From positions 1-64,000 of the forward strand of contig CACNXQ010000004.1 of assembly GCA_902624455.1 (NCBI GenBank): DNA of 64,000 nucleotides, read 5' to 3'. The position numbers and the translations under genes were made by a program. The stretch is from an uncultured Pelagibacteraceae bacterium. GTDB lineage: Bacteria > Pseudomonadota > Alphaproteobacteria > Pelagibacterales > AG-422-B15. Of this stretch, positions 26,373-36,542 are shown one piece after another (position 1 is the first letter of the stretch; each line of letters starts with the position of its first letter). The notes under the pieces were generated by a model, which saw only the letters and a program-made list of their open reading frames with translations, did no database searches and was not told the DNA's origin.

Positions 26373-27308
26373 ATGCATTCAAAAGTTTTAATAATAGGCT
26401 CTGGGCCTGCTGGTTACACGGCGGCTATTTATGCTGCTAGAGCTATGTTAAGCCCTACCCTTGTTCAGGGTATTCAGCCGGGTGGTCAACTAACAATAAC
26501 AACTGATGTTGAAAACTATCCAGGTTACGGAGATGTAATACAAGGCCCGTGGTTGATGGAACAAATGGAAGCTCAAGCAAAAAATGTCGGTACTAATATC
26601 ATTAATGATATTATCAAGTCAGTTGATTTAAACGTTTATCCATTTACTGCTGAAAGTGAATCTGGTCAAACATTCACTGCTGACTCAATTATTATATCCA
26701 CAGGAGCACAAGCCAGGTGGCTAGGGTTAGACTCTGAAAAAAAATTCCAAGGTTATGGTGTATCTGCTTGTGCAACTTGTGACGGCTTCTTTTTTAAAGA
26801 TAAAGAAGTAGTGGTTGTAGGTGGTGGAAATACTGCTGTTGAGGAGGCTTTGTTTCTGACAAGTTTTGCATCAAAAGTATTTTTAGTTCACCGTAGAGAC
26901 GAATTGCGAGCTGAAAAGATTCTGCAGGATAGACTATTCAAAAATGAAAAGATCCAATGCATTTGGGACTCACAAGTAATTGATATAATGGGTGATGATA
27001 ATCCTCTTAACGTTACAAGCGTAAAGATTCAGAATATTAGGACAGAACAAGTCACTGATCTTAAGGTTGACGGTATATTTGTTGCAATCGGTCATGATCC
27101 AGCCACTCAATTATTCAAAGGGCAAATAGATATGGATGATTCTGGCTATATTATAACAAAGCCTGACTCTACTCTTACGAATATAAATGGAGTTTATGCT
27201 GCAGGAGATGTTAAGGACAAAACTTATAGACAAGCAGTGACTGCTGCTGGCATGGGCTGTATGGCTGCACTTGAGGCTGAAAAATTTTTAGCTGAAAATA
27301 AAATTTAA
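26373..27308 (+). CDS. trxB: Thioredoxin reductase
   Basis: NADPH-dependent flavoenzyme reducing thioredoxin. FAD site VLIIGSGPAGYTAAIYAAR at residues 5-23, active-site dithiol CATCDG at 133-138, NADPH site VVVGGGNTAVEEALFL, HRRDELRAEK, and the FAD end motif GVYAAGDVKDK. Length 311 is typical of low-molecular-weight TrxB. It is single-gene and divergent from ELM1; the end overlaps the convergent aminotransferase gene by 4 bp. Confidence 0.97.
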   Translation: MHSKVLIIGSGPAGYTAAIYAARAMLSPTLVQGIQPGGQLTITTDVENYPGYGDVIQGPWLMEQMEAQAKNVGTNIINDIIKSVDLNVYPFTAESESGQTFTADSIIISTGAQARWLGLDSEKKFQGYGVSACATCDGFFFKDKEVVVVGGGNTAVEEALFLTSFASKVFLVHRRDELRAEKILQDRLFKNEKIQCIWDSQVIDIMGDDNPLNVTSVKIQNIRTEQVTDLKVDGIFVAIGHDPATQLFKGQIDMDDSGYIITKPDSTLTNINGVYAAGDVKDKTYRQAVTAAGMGCMAALEAEKFLAENKI

Positions 27309-28507
27309 ATTATTTTTTTTGTAAAATCGTCAATCTTTGAGCAAGCTCTGTCGAGAGCTTCGTCAGAAGTTGCATAAGATATCCTGAAATATCCTTCCAT
27401 GCCAAAAGCTGAGCCCTGAACAACTGCGACTCCAGCATGTTCCAGTAAAGAAGTTACAAAATCTTGGTCATTATTGATGATTTTATTTGAAGGATCTTTC
27501 TTTCCAATTAGTTCCTTACACGAAGGAAAAACATAGAAAGCTCCATCAGGACATAAGCATGAAATACCGTTCATATTATTCAAAGCTGAAACAAGATTAT
27601 CTCGTCTTTTTTTAAACACTGTTGATCGTTCTTTTATAAAGTCGTTATTTCCAGATAATGCTTCTACAGCCGCTGCCTGACTGATGGAAGTTGGATTGCT
27701 TGTTGACTGAGATTGAAGTTTACTCATCGCTTTAATTAAATCTGCATGGCCACCAGCATAACCTATTCTCCAACCAGTCATAGCATATGCTTTACTAACA
27801 CCGTTAAGAGTCAAAGTTCTATCTTTTAATTCTGGGACGACCTGAGCAATTGTAAAAAATTCTTTATCATCATAGATAATGTGCTCATATAGATCATCAG
27901 ATAATATATTTACATGAGAATATTTTGCTAATACTTTACCAATTCCAAGCAATTCATCTTTTGTGTAACATGATCCTGTTGGATTAGATGGAGAATTAAG
28001 TATAACCCATTTTGTTGATTGTTTAATTGACCGTTCTAATTGTTCTGGTGTTAGTTTAAAGTTATTTGACTCAGGACATTCAATAAATGTTGGGATTCCA
28101 TTAAAATAGTTTACTACATCCGGATAAGTCACCCAATAAGGTGCAGGAATAATAACTTCGTCATTTTTATTAATGGTAACAGCAAACGCATTAAAAATAA
28201 TTTGCTTTCCACCAGTACCAACAGAAATTTCATTAGTGCTATATTCTAAATTATTTTCTCTCTCAAATTTTAACTTAATAGTGTTTTTCAATTCTGGCGT
28301 ACCATCAACTGCCGTATATTTTGTTTCACCTCTTTTAATTGCGTCAATTGCAGCTGACTTAATATTCTCAGGAGTATCAAAGTCTGGTTCACCTGCTCCT
28401 AAGCCTATAATATCTTTACCTTGCTCTTTTAGTTCACGGGCTTTCTGAGTAACTGCCATTGTTGCAGAAGGCTTGATTCTATTTATGCTCTCAGAAAAAA
28501 AACTCAT
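27305..28507 (-). CDS. Aspartate aminotransferase (class I, PLP)
   Basis: Transfers amino groups between aspartate (possibly also prephenate) and 2-oxoglutarate. The PLP lysine is in TLNGVSKAYAMTGWRIGYAGG, with the conserved NSPSNPTGSCY loop, GLGAGEPDFDTPENI at the N-terminus and the phosphate-binding SSxSxR-like region. The C-terminal FRISYATSDEALDRAC carries the Arg that binds the substrate carboxylate. This is the 1-beta/gamma type commonly found in alphaproteobacteria (AatA). Size 400. Convergent with trxB, divergent from uvrB. Confidence 0.93.
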   Translation of the reverse strand: MSFFSESINRIKPSATMAVTQKARELKEQGKDIIGLGAGEPDFDTPENIKSAAIDAIKRGETKYTAVDGTPELKNTIKLKFERENNLEYSTNEISVGTGGKQIIFNAFAVTINKNDEVIIPAPYWVTYPDVVNYFNGIPTFIECPESNNFKLTPEQLERSIKQSTKWVILNSPSNPTGSCYTKDELLGIGKVLAKYSHVNILSDDLYEHIIYDDKEFFTIAQVVPELKDRTLTLNGVSKAYAMTGWRIGYAGGHADLIKAMSKLQSQSTSNPTSISQAAAVEALSGNNDFIKERSTVFKKRRDNLVSALNNMNGISCLCPDGAFYVFPSCKELIGKKDPSNKIINNDQDFVTSLLEHAGVAVVQGSAFGMEGYFRISYATSDEALDRACSKIDDFTKKII

Positions 28508-28588
28508 ACTCAGGTAAATTGCTTATATTTTGCTATTATATTAGATTTTTAGAGATCTCAAGCTATATTCTTATAAACAGTGAGTATA

Positions 28589-30640
28589 ATGTCCAATAAG
28601 CAACTTTTGTCAGTCTCAGCAGAATATAAACCAGCTGGTGACCAGCCAGAAGCAATTAAAGAAATAACAGCAAGTATAAAATCCAACGAAATGGAGCAGG
28701 TTTTACTTGGTGTCACTGGATCAGGAAAAACCTTCACCATGGCAAAAATCATTGAAGAAACTCAGAGACCTACATTGATTCTTGCCCCAAACAAAACTCT
28801 TGCTGCTCAATTATATGGTGAGATGAAGTCATTCTTTCCTAATAATGCAGTTGAATATTTTGTTTCATATTATGACTATTATATTCCCGAAGCATATGTT
28901 CCGAGATCAAATACATATATTGAAAAAGAAGCCTCAATTAATGAACAAATTGATAGGATGCGACACTCAGCAACTCAATCCCTTCTTGAAAGAGATGATG
29001 TAATTATTGTTGCAAGTGTCTCATGCATTTACGGAATTGGATCAGTTGAAACCTATAGAGCAATGACAATAAAACTTGAGGAAAATCAAAAGATTGGAAG
29101 AAATGAAATAGTACAGAAACTTATAGCGCTTCAATATACAAGAAATGATACCGACTTTCACAGAGGTACTTTTAGAGTTCGTGGCGATCTAATAGAAATA
29201 TTCCCATCTCATTACGAGGATAGGGCCTGGAAAATATCTTTGTTTGGTAATGAATTGGAAAGCATCGATGAATTTGATCCTTTAACTGGAAAGAAGACTG
29301 AAAGTCTTACAAACATAAAAATTTACGCAAATAGTCATTACGTTACGCCAAGACCAACCCTTCAAAATGCTATAAAACAAATACGAAAAGATCTTGAAAC
29401 AAGAATACCTGAATTTAAAAAGGAAGATAAATTAATTGAAGCTCAAAGAATTGATGAAAGAACAAGATTTGATCTTGAAATGATAGAAGCCACGGGCAGT
29501 TGTCCAGGAATTGAGAATTATTCAAGATACTTATCTGGAAGAAAACCTGGCGAACCTCCACCCACATTATTTGAGTATCTTCCAGAAAATGCGCTTCTGT
29601 TCGTTGATGAAAGCCATGTAACAATTCCTCAATTAGAAGGAATGTACAAGGGAGATAGAACAAGAAAAAAAACATTATCCGAGTATGGCTTCAGACTTCC
29701 ATCTTGTATGGATAATAGACCTTTAAAGTTCGAGGAGTGGGAAATGATGAGGCCACAAAGTCTTTTTATCTCTGCAACACCAGGTCCATGGGAACTTAAA
29801 AAAACCCAAGGTGTTTTTACTGAACAGATTATTAGACCAACGGGACTTATAGATCCAGAAGTTGAAATAAGGCCTGCAAAAACTCAAGTTGAGGATTTAA
29901 TAGCAGAATGTAAAAAGATTATTGAAAATAAATACCGCGTATTAGTTACTACGCTTACAAAAAGGATGGCTGAGGACCTTTCTGAATATATGCATGAGAA
30001 TGGGATCAAAGTAAAGTACATGCACTCAGACATCGATACTCTTGAAAGAATTGAAATTATTAGAGACCTTCGAAGAGGGATGTTTGATGTTTTGGTTGGA
30101 ATTAATCTTTTAAGAGAAGGCCTAGATATACCTGAGTGTGCACTAGTTGCCATACTTGATGCTGATAAAGAGGGTTTTTTAAGATCGGAGCGTTCATTGG
30201 TTCAGACAATAGGTCGTGCTGCAAGAAATGTTGATGGTAGAGTGATTTTATACGCTGACAAAAAAACAGATAGTATGACAAAAGCTATAGACGAAACTAA
30301 AAGAAGAAGAAATATTCAGGAACAATTTAATAAAAAAAATAACATTACACCTACATCAATTAAGAGAGATATAAGTGATATTTTAGAAAGTATTTATGAA
30401 AATGACAGAGTTAATGTAGAGCTTCTTGAAAATGAGGAGAAACATCTTGTTGGAAATAATTTAAAAAAACATTTAGAAGAATTGAAGAAAAAAATGCTCA
30501 ATTTTGCTGAAGATCTTAATTTTGAAGAAGCTGCAAAATTAAGAGATGAAATTAAAAGGCTTGAAAATAATGAATTAGAATTGCCTAGCACGAGAAGCTA
30601 TAGTTACAAAAAAAAGAAAAGAAAGAAGTATTTCAACTAA
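28589..30640 (+). CDS. uvrB: Excinuclease ABC subunit B
   Basis: UvrB is the damage-verifying helicase of nucleotide excision repair. Walker A is GVTGSGKT (about residues 41-48 from this start), the beta-hairpin region follows with [12 protein letters not shown], then [35 protein letters not shown] and the C-terminal UVR motif [29 protein letters not shown] chose ATG 28589 over a GTG at 28580. No Shine-Dalgarno or LexA-type GTTC-N7-GTTC box is visible upstream. It opens a run of six genes: the antiporter ATG follows its stop directly. Confidence 0.98.
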   Translation: MSNKQLLSVSAEYKPAGDQPEAIKEITASIKSNEMEQVLLGVTGSGKTFTMAKIIEETQRPTLILAPNKTLAAQLYGEMKSFFPNNAVEYFVSYYDYYIPEAYVPRSNTYIEKEASINEQIDRMRHSATQSLLERDDVIIVASVSCIYGIGSVETYRAMTIKLEENQKIGRNEIVQKLIALQYTRNDTDFHRGTFRVRGDLIEIFPSHYEDRAWKISLFGNELESIDEFDPLTGKKTESLTNIKIYANSHYVTPRPTLQNAIKQIRKDLETRIPEFKKEDKLIEAQRIDERTRFDLEMIEATGSCPGIENYSRYLSGRKPGEPPPTLFEYLPENALLFVDESHVTIPQLEGMYKGDRTRKKTLSEYGFRLPSCMDNRPLKFEEWEMMRPQSLFISATPGPWELKKTQGVFTEQIIRPTGLIDPEVEIRPAKTQVEDLIAECKKIIENKYRVLVTTLTKRMAEDLSEYMHENGIKVKYMHSDIDTLERIEIIRDLRRGMFDVLVGINLLREGLDIPECALVAILDADKEGFLRSERSLVQTIGRAARNVDGRVILYADKKTDSMTKAIDETKRRRNIQEQFNKKNNITPTSIKRDISDILESIYENDRVNVELLENEEKHLVGNNLKKHLEELKKKMLNFAEDLNFEEAAKLRDEIKRLENNELELPSTRSYSYKKKKRKKYFN

Positions 30641-31579
30641 ATGATAATTTCTTTAACTACAATTATAATAGGCCTTCTCTTATTGCTGTATTCAGCAGAT
30701 AAGATGATATCGTTTTCTGACACTATTGCTAAAGAATTCAGTCTTGCACCTATTCTCATTGGATTGACCATTGTTGCCTTTGGAACTTCTGCGCCAGAAT
30801 TAGTAATTACCATTGTGGCATCAATAAAAAGCATTCCTGCAACAGATGCAATTGTTGGTAATGTGATTGGATCAAATATAGCTAATTTAATTTTAATTTT
30901 GGGTGTTTCTGCTCTCTTCTTTAAAATTGATTTAGGAAGAATAAAATTAGCTACTAATCTATATCTATTTTTAATAACTGCTTATTTTTCAATAATTTTT
31001 TTCATTGATACGAAGTTTAATTTATTTTTTACGATAGGTTTTCTAGTTTTCTTTATTGTTTTCATCTTCTATATAAAAAATTATCAAAGTGAGATATCTG
31101 AAGAAAGCGAAGAAAAAAATGATTTTCATAAAAGTATTTATATTAAACTATTAATTACTTTCATTGGTATTTTTATTGGAGGAAAATTATTTTTAGATGG
31201 TTCTCTTGATCTTTCAAGGTATTTCGGTCTATCCGAAACAATAATTGGAATATCTGTTTTAGCAATTGGTACATCATTGCCCGAATTGGTCACAGTTATA
31301 GTTGCCTATATTAAAAAAAGTGGCTCTATAGGAATTGGCAATGTCATAGGAAGTAACATAATGAATATACTTTTTGTTTTCTTCCCAGGATTATTAATCG
31401 TCCAGTCAAGGGGAATTGTTTTTAGTATACCTGACAATTCTATTCTTCATATTTGTATGCTTGCTATTTCAACTTTATTAATAATTCTAATGTCACTGTT
31501 AAAGATAAGTATAAGCAAATTTATTGCTTTATTATTTATGGTCTCTTATGTTAGTTATATTTGGTATAGTATATCATGA
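30641..31579 (+). CDS. CaCA-family Na+/Ca2+ antiporter
   Basis: A 312-residue membrane exchanger of the YrbG/CaCA type with two inverted repeats. The alpha-1 motif is GLTIVAFGTSAPELVI with DAIVGNVIGSNIANLILI, and the alpha-2 is ISVLAIGTSLPELVTV with GIGNVIGSNIMNILFV; the Glu and Ser/Thr in each bind Ca2+. It exports Ca2+ (or exchanges other cations) with Na+ or H+. Its ATG abuts the uvrB TAA, and its stop overlaps the SDR start by 4 bp, so it is inside the uvrB-pgsA run without an obvious functional link. Confidence 0.93.
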   Translation: MIISLTTIIIGLLLLLYSADKMISFSDTIAKEFSLAPILIGLTIVAFGTSAPELVITIVASIKSIPATDAIVGNVIGSNIANLILILGVSALFFKIDLGRIKLATNLYLFLITAYFSIIFFIDTKFNLFFTIGFLVFFIVFIFYIKNYQSEISEESEEKNDFHKSIYIKLLITFIGIFIGGKLFLDGSLDLSRYFGLSETIIGISVLAIGTSLPELVTVIVAYIKKSGSIGIGNVIGSNIMNILFVFFPGLLIVQSRGIVFSIPDNSILHICMLAISTLLIILMSLLKISISKFIALLFMVSYVSYIWYSIS

Positions 31580-32301
31580 ATAAAAGAACGGTATTAATTA
31601 CAGGAGGAGCTAAAAGAGTTGGTAAAGAAATTGCTCTATCACTTGTAAATAAAAACACAAATATAATAATTCATTATAACAAATCACTTAATGAAGCTAA
31701 GAAATTAAAAGTATTAATAGAAGATAAAGGATCTAAATGTGCATTAATTAAAAGCAATCTTAGCAATCAAAAAAACTTAAACAAAATAATAAAAAATTCA
31801 AATAAGTTTTTTGGTACGATAAATTGTTTAATTAACAATGCATCACTATTTATAAACGATAATATAGAAAATCTGTCTGATAATTTATGGAATGAGCATT
31901 TAAATATAAATTTATTAGCTCCAGTAAAGTTATCGCAAGAATTTAATAGGCAACTTCCAAAAAAATCCCCTGGTCATATTATAAACATACTTGATCAGAA
32001 CATTTTTAATCCAGATACATCTTTTTTTTCTTATAATATTTCTAAATCAGCACTATACACAGCAACCATTATTCTCGCAAAATCCTTCGCACCGAATATC
32101 AGAGTTAATGCTATAGGTCCTGGGCCAACACTAAAAAATATTCATCAGTCAAAAAAACATTTTGAAAAGTCAGTGAAAAGTACACCACTTAAGATTGGAT
32201 CTCCTCCATCTGAAATTGTAAAGTCTGTCATATTTTTACTTGAATCTAAGGCTATTACAGGCCAATTTATAACTGTCGACGGAGGTGAACATTTGAAATG
32301 A
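31576..32301 (+). CDS. Pteridine reductase-like SDR (PTR1/FolM type)
   Basis: A classical SDR: NADP(H) site TGGAKRVGKE (9-18), NNAS at 87-90 and catalytic YNISK with Y153 and K157. The usual catalytic Ser is replaced by Asp (IINILD, D140), the hallmark of the PTR1/FolM subgroup that reduces pterins and dihydrofolate. The next gene is folB, overlapping by 4 bp, which supports a pterin substrate. It could supply dihydromonapterin or tetrahydrofolate; the link is inferred from residues and context. Usual family length is 240-270, so 241 is complete. Confidence 0.83.
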   Translation: MNKRTVLITGGAKRVGKEIALSLVNKNTNIIIHYNKSLNEAKKLKVLIEDKGSKCALIKSNLSNQKNLNKIIKNSNKFFGTINCLINNASLFINDNIENLSDNLWNEHLNINLLAPVKLSQEFNRQLPKKSPGHIINILDQNIFNPDTSFFSYNISKSALYTATIILAKSFAPNIRVNAIGPGPTLKNIHQSKKHFEKSVKSTPLKIGSPPSEIVKSVIFLLESKAITGQFITVDGGEHLK

Positions 32302-32720
32302 CCAAAAATGTACTAAAATTAAATGATTTAAGATCTGAGACTGATCTGATTGACAAGCACTCAGGTTACGACCTAATTTTCCTTAATGATTTCATGTTAG
32401 AGGCGAATATTGGAGTTTATAAACATGAAAAAGAGGGAACCCAACCGCTTAGAATAAATGTTGTGGCAAAAGTTAAGAATCCAAAAAAAATCAATGACAG
32501 CAATTTGCAAAGTGTTGTTTGCTATAACCAAATATCGAAGAAAATTAAAAAAATAATTAAATCTGGACATACTATTTTACTTGAAAAACTGGCAGAAAAG
32601 ATATTTCAAGAATGCTTTAGGAATAAAAGAATTGAGACAATGAAAATAAGACTTGAAAAACTAGATGCAATCCAAGGGGCAGCTAGTGCAGGTATCGAAG
32701 TTGAACGCTCTCGTTTATAA
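32298..32720 (+). CDS. folB: Dihydroneopterin aldolase-like protein
   Basis: FolB-type aldolase converts dihydroneopterin to 6-hydroxymethyl-dihydropterin in folate synthesis. The T-fold shows FMLEANIGVYKHEKEGTQPLRINVV with the conserved GVYKHE start region (active-site Glu), SGHTILLEKLAEKIFQEC and MKIRLEKLDAIQGAASAGIEVER with the catalytic Lys. At 140 residues it is slightly longer than the usual ~120 because of ~20 extra N-terminal residues. The usual Asp before the conserved Tyr (D-Y) is Cys here (VVCYNQ), so activity may be altered. Operon with the pterin-reductase-like SDR. Confidence 0.85.
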   Translation: MTKNVLKLNDLRSETDLIDKHSGYDLIFLNDFMLEANIGVYKHEKEGTQPLRINVVAKVKNPKKINDSNLQSVVCYNQISKKIKKIIKSGHTILLEKLAEKIFQECFRNKRIETMKIRLEKLDAIQGAASAGIEVERSRL

Positions 32721-32722
32721 GA

Positions 32723-34555
32723 ATGAAAAATATTGAAAATTTAAAAAAAATTGTAAGCCAACAACCGAAATCATCTGGTATTTACCAAATGGTCAATGAA
32801 GAAGACAAAATCCTTTATGTTGGCAAAGCTAAGAATATTCAAAATAGACTAAAAAGCTATTTAAACCCTAATAATTTATCTAATCGGATTAGAAGACTTA
32901 TGTCTCAAGTAAAAAAAATTGACGTCATTATTACTGAAACTGAAAAAGAAGCCCTTCTCCTAGAGGCAAATTTAATTAAAAAAATTAAACCTCAATATAA
33001 TATTCTTCTTAGAGACGATAAATCATTTCCTTATATTTTAATAAATTATGAACATGATTATCCTCAAATAAAGAAACACAGAGGTAAACAAAATATAAAA
33101 GGCAAATACTTTGGTCCTTTTGCAACTATTTCGTCTCTAGATTATACACTGAAGATACTTCAAAAAGTCTTTTTGCTAAGATCTTGTGAAGATACTATTT
33201 TTGAAAATAGATCAAAACCGTGTTTGTTGTATCAATTAGAGAGATGCAGTGGACCATGTGTTGATTACACAATCAATCAAGAAGATTATTTAGACTCTGT
33301 TAAAAGTGCAGAAGATTTTCTCTCAGGCAAACACAGTAACTTGCAAGAAGAACTTTCTAAAAAAATGGAAGCAGAAAGTAATAAACTTAACTTTGAAAAG
33401 GCTGCAGGTTACAGGGATAAAATTGTGGCCTTAACACAAATTCAAAGCCAGCAGAATATCAATTTAACTGACATAAAAAATACTGATGTTATTTCTATTA
33501 GTCGACAAGGAAGTAAATCTTGCATACAAGTTTTCATTTATAGATCAGGACAAAATTGGGGAAACAGGTCATATTTTCCAAAACACAGTAGTGAAGTAGA
33601 AACAGGAGAAATACTAGAGAGATTTATTGTTGATTTTTATACAAAATATAGCCCTCCAAGAGAAGTGCTATTAAATCATAATCTCATAGACGAGAAACTA
33701 ATCATTTCGTCACTTCAGTCTATTTATAATTATAAGACAAAGTTTACAGTTCCTATTAAAGGCAAAAAACAAGATATAATAAATTATGCAAACAGAAATT
33801 CTGAAATATCACTTAAAAATCATATAGTACAAAAACTAAGCGATTCTAAAAATCTTGAATCCCTAAAGGAAAACTTGGGAATTTCAAAAAATATTGAACG
33901 TATTGAGGCTTACGATAATAGTCACCTATTTGGCAAGAATGCAGTTGGTGCTATGATTGTATATACGAAAGATGGATTTGACAAAAAAAGTTATCGTAAA
34001 TTCAATATTGATTCAAGAACTGTCAAATTAAGTGATGACTATGGAATGATGAAGCATGTCCTTAATCGACGTTTTAGTAATGAGGCATTAAAAAATAATA
34101 AAAAATATAGCAAGCTTCCAGATTTGATTATTATTGATGGCGGCAAAGGTCATTATGATTTAGCCAGGAATGTTTTAGATGAGAAGGGTCTCGATGAAAT
34201 TAGTATATTATCAATTTATAAAGGTGAAGGCAGGAGAGAGTCCCTTGATCAGATAATCTACAATAATAAAAAAGGATACATCGAAAAAGATACCTCTTCT
34301 TTCTTCTTTATTCAGAGGCTGAGAGATGAGTCTCACAGGTTTGCATTGGGTGCACACAAAGCAAAACGTAAGAGAGATATGAAATCATCAGAATTAGAAG
34401 CTATCGGTGGCTTAGGAAGAACTAAAAGAAAGCTTTTACTAAATCACTTTGGGTCTGTTCAACATATAAAGAGTGCGTCTGTTCAAGATTTAATGAAGGT
34501 AAAGGGCATTCACAGGGCTCTTGCACAAAAAATATATGATTTTTTCAGCAGCTAA
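32723..34555 (+). CDS. uvrC: Excinuclease ABC subunit C
   Basis: UvrC makes the 3' and 5' incisions in nucleotide excision repair. The N-terminal GIY-YIG nuclease begins GIYQMVNEEDKILYVGKAKNIQNRLKSY; a Cys-rich block CLLYQLERCSGPCV follows, then a UVR motif (KLNFEKAAGYRDKI), the C-terminal RNase H-like endonuclease (IEAYDNSHLFGKNAVGAM, LIIIDGGKGH with the DGG) and the tandem helix-hairpin-helix at the end (LLLNHFGSVQHIKSASVQDLMKVKGIH). Full length at 610 residues. Stop overlaps the pgsA start by 1 base. Confidence 0.97.
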   Translation: MKNIENLKKIVSQQPKSSGIYQMVNEEDKILYVGKAKNIQNRLKSYLNPNNLSNRIRRLMSQVKKIDVIITETEKEALLLEANLIKKIKPQYNILLRDDKSFPYILINYEHDYPQIKKHRGKQNIKGKYFGPFATISSLDYTLKILQKVFLLRSCEDTIFENRSKPCLLYQLERCSGPCVDYTINQEDYLDSVKSAEDFLSGKHSNLQEELSKKMEAESNKLNFEKAAGYRDKIVALTQIQSQQNINLTDIKNTDVISISRQGSKSCIQVFIYRSGQNWGNRSYFPKHSSEVETGEILERFIVDFYTKYSPPREVLLNHNLIDEKLIISSLQSIYNYKTKFTVPIKGKKQDIINYANRNSEISLKNHIVQKLSDSKNLESLKENLGISKNIERIEAYDNSHLFGKNAVGAMIVYTKDGFDKKSYRKFNIDSRTVKLSDDYGMMKHVLNRRFSNEALKNNKKYSKLPDLIIIDGGKGHYDLARNVLDEKGLDEISILSIYKGEGRRESLDQIIYNNKKGYIEKDTSSFFFIQRLRDESHRFALGAHKAKRKRDMKSSELEAIGGLGRTKRKLLLNHFGSVQHIKSASVQDLMKVKGIHRALAQKIYDFFSS

Positions 34556-35100
34556 TGAAAAATCTCCCTAATGTATTAACCATTTCACGAATAGTTCTAT
34601 TAGCTCCTCTTCTAATAATGATCTATTTACCAAATGATCAATTAAATTTTATTTCAGTATTTTTGTTTATATTGATCGCATTAACTGATTTTTTTGATGG
34701 TTTTTTTGCTAGAAGGCAAAATATTACTTCTGAATTTGGTAAAATGCTTGATCCGATAGCTGATAAATTATTGGTTGCTGGTGTATTGATTGTATTAATG
34801 ATAAAAGGAACTATCGAAGATTTATCAATTCTACCTGCATTATTAATAATTTTTAGAGAAATTTTTATCTCAGGACTTAGAGAGTTTGCGGCTAATAGAA
34901 ATGCTCAAGCATCAATTGATGTTTCACAAGTTGGAAAATTAAAAACTGCTATTCAAATGTTAAGTTTACTTCTGATACTATCTAGTCTTGTACTAAAAAA
35001 TTTAATAATTTTATTGAACATTGGAATAATTTTTTTGTGGATATCAATGCTACTAGCACTTATAAGTGGGTACAAATACTACAAATCAGTTTTTAATTAA
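34555..35100 (+). CDS. pgsA: CDP-diacylglycerol-glycerol-3-phosphate 3-phosphatidyltransferase
   Basis: PgsA commits lipid precursor to phosphatidylglycerol. The CDP-alcohol phosphotransferase signature D-G-x2-A-R-x8-G-x3-D-x3-D is present as FFDGFFARRQNITSEFGKMLDPIADKLL at about 43-70. It is an inner-membrane protein of about six hydrophobic segments, 181 residues. It is the last gene of the uvrB run; uvrC-pgsA is a conserved alphaproteobacterial pair. Convergent with ilvE with a 4-bp overlap of ends. Confidence 0.96.
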   Translation: MKNLPNVLTISRIVLLAPLLIMIYLPNDQLNFISVFLFILIALTDFFDGFFARRQNITSEFGKMLDPIADKLLVAGVLIVLMIKGTIEDLSILPALLIIFREIFISGLREFAANRNAQASIDVSQVGKLKTAIQMLSLLLILSSLVLKNLIILLNIGIIFLWISMLLALISGYKYYKSVFN

Positions 35101-35978
35101 GATCTAACAAGATTATGATAATCTTGCATAAATTCAAAATTTCTAGTGTCATCACCTGTATTAAAAGTAATATCGTCGATTGACTGTATTGGAGTTATTT
35201 CGGCTGCTGTACCAGTTAAAAAAGCCTCATCATACTGATTTATATCTTCAGGCTTTATATGCCTTTCAATAACATTAAAGCCTTTCTGAGTTACCATTTC
35301 AATGACGGTCTGTCTTGTTATACCATTTAAAAAACAATCCGGAATTGGTGTATGAATTTCCATGTCTTTAATGAAAAATATATTGGCTCCAGTCCCTTCT
35401 GCAACAAAACCACGATAATCCAACATTAATGCATCATGATAACCCTTTGTCTCAGCAAATTCCTTAGACATTGTACATATTACATATGGACCAGATGCTT
35501 TAGCTTCAGATGGCGCAGTATCGGGAGAAGGTCTTTTCCAAGGTGAGGTAATTAATTTTAGACCTGCTTTTCGATCTTCAATTTTAAAATATGATGCCCA
35601 ATCGTTCCAAACAGCGATTGCAACATTGATATCAGCTTTAGATGTCGACAGCCCCATTTGTTGGCTTCCTCTCCATGCAATTGGTCTTACATAGCAATCA
35701 GTAAAATTCATTTTTTTAATAAGTTCGTCTTTTGCTAAATTAATTTCTGCTTCAGTATATGGTATTTTAATGCCAACAATTTCTGCTGATTTAAAAAGTC
35801 TTTTTGTATGTTCTTCTGATTTAAAAATTTTACCGTTATAGGCTCTTTCACCTTCAAATACAGAGCTTGCATAGTGAAGACCTTGGGTTATCACATGACA
35901 TTGAGCATCGTTCCAATTAATGAACTTACCGTTCATCCATATGTATCCATCTCTATTATCAAAAGGTGCAATTTCCAT
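35097..35978 (-). CDS. ilvE: Branched-chain amino acid aminotransferase
   Basis: Class IV (fold-type IV) PLP aminotransferase for leucine, isoleucine and valine. Conserved stretches: GYIWMNGKFINWNDAQCHVITQGLHYASSVFEGERAY, KRLFKSAEIVGIKIPYT, NVAIAVWNDWASY, the Lys region YHDALMLDYRGFVAEGTGANIFFIKD and the C-terminal FLTGTAAEITPI. Length 293. It is divergent from the MarR/response-regulator genes, an arrangement I recall for other alphaproteobacteria. Confidence 0.95.
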   Translation of the reverse strand: MEIAPFDNRDGYIWMNGKFINWNDAQCHVITQGLHYASSVFEGERAYNGKIFKSEEHTKRLFKSAEIVGIKIPYTEAEINLAKDELIKKMNFTDCYVRPIAWRGSQQMGLSTSKADINVAIAVWNDWASYFKIEDRKAGLKLITSPWKRPSPDTAPSEAKASGPYVICTMSKEFAETKGYHDALMLDYRGFVAEGTGANIFFIKDMEIHTPIPDCFLNGITRQTVIEMVTQKGFNVIERHIKPEDINQYDEAFLTGTAAEITPIQSIDDITFNTGDDTRNFEFMQDYHNLVRS

Positions 35979-36062
35979 AAAATTAGTCTTTGGTTAAGAT
36001 ATTGAGTTTATTAACAGAAAAATGCCTTGATTAATAGTCATTTTTGTCATTATTATGTCAGA

Positions 36063-36542
36063 ATGACTGACTTAAGTACAGTTCAAAATAAATCTTCATC
36101 CTTATTGTATCTCAGAGATGATAAAATTAAATCATCATTAAATAACTTTTTTGAAGTTCATAAAATACTTGAAAAAGAAATTATTTCACAAATTGAAAAC
36201 CTTAACCTCGGTATTGCTGATATTCGATGCCTTCTGATAATTAGCTTGAATCCAGGAATTACATTTAATGAACTTTTGAAAAGTTTAGATATAAGAAAAC
36301 AAAGTCTTAATCGTGTTTTAAGAGTTTTGATTAAAGATGAATTTATTAGCCAAAAAATCAATGAAAATGACGCAAGGAAAAAAAACCTTTTAATAACCAA
36401 TAAGGCACAATCTATATTGGAAAAAATTTTAAAACCTCTCATTGAAAAACTATCTAAATCTTATATGAAATCTGGATCAAATGCTGTGCAAGGTTTTAAC
36501 CAAATTATTCTGAACTTATTAAGCAGTGATAAAAATGAATAA
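36063..36542 (+). CDS. MarR-family regulator (PetP-like)
   Basis: A winged-helix MarR-type regulator of ~159 residues from the ATG at 36063 (an upstream TTG at 36027 would add 12 residues with no support). The HTH is ADIRCLLIISLNPGITFNELLKSLDIRKQSLNRVLRVLIKDEFI; the wing is INENDARKKNLLITNKAQSILEKIL. In Rhodobacter a MarR protein (PetP) is encoded before response regulator PetR, needed for cytochrome bc1 and c2 expression; the same order occurs here with a coupled overlap of the next start, and petABC is in the window. The assignment is by order, not sequence. Confidence 0.8.
   Translation: MTDLSTVQNKSSSLLYLRDDKIKSSLNNFFEVHKILEKEIISQIENLNLGIADIRCLLIISLNPGITFNELLKSLDIRKQSLNRVLRVLIKDEFISQKINENDARKKNLLITNKAQSILEKILKPLIEKLSKSYMKSGSNAVQGFNQIILNLLSSDKNE

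Noticed and set aside
28508-28588. LexA box upstream of uvrB
   Set aside because: No GTTC-N7-GTTC pattern, or near match, is visible in the gap, so SOS control of uvrB cannot be claimed.
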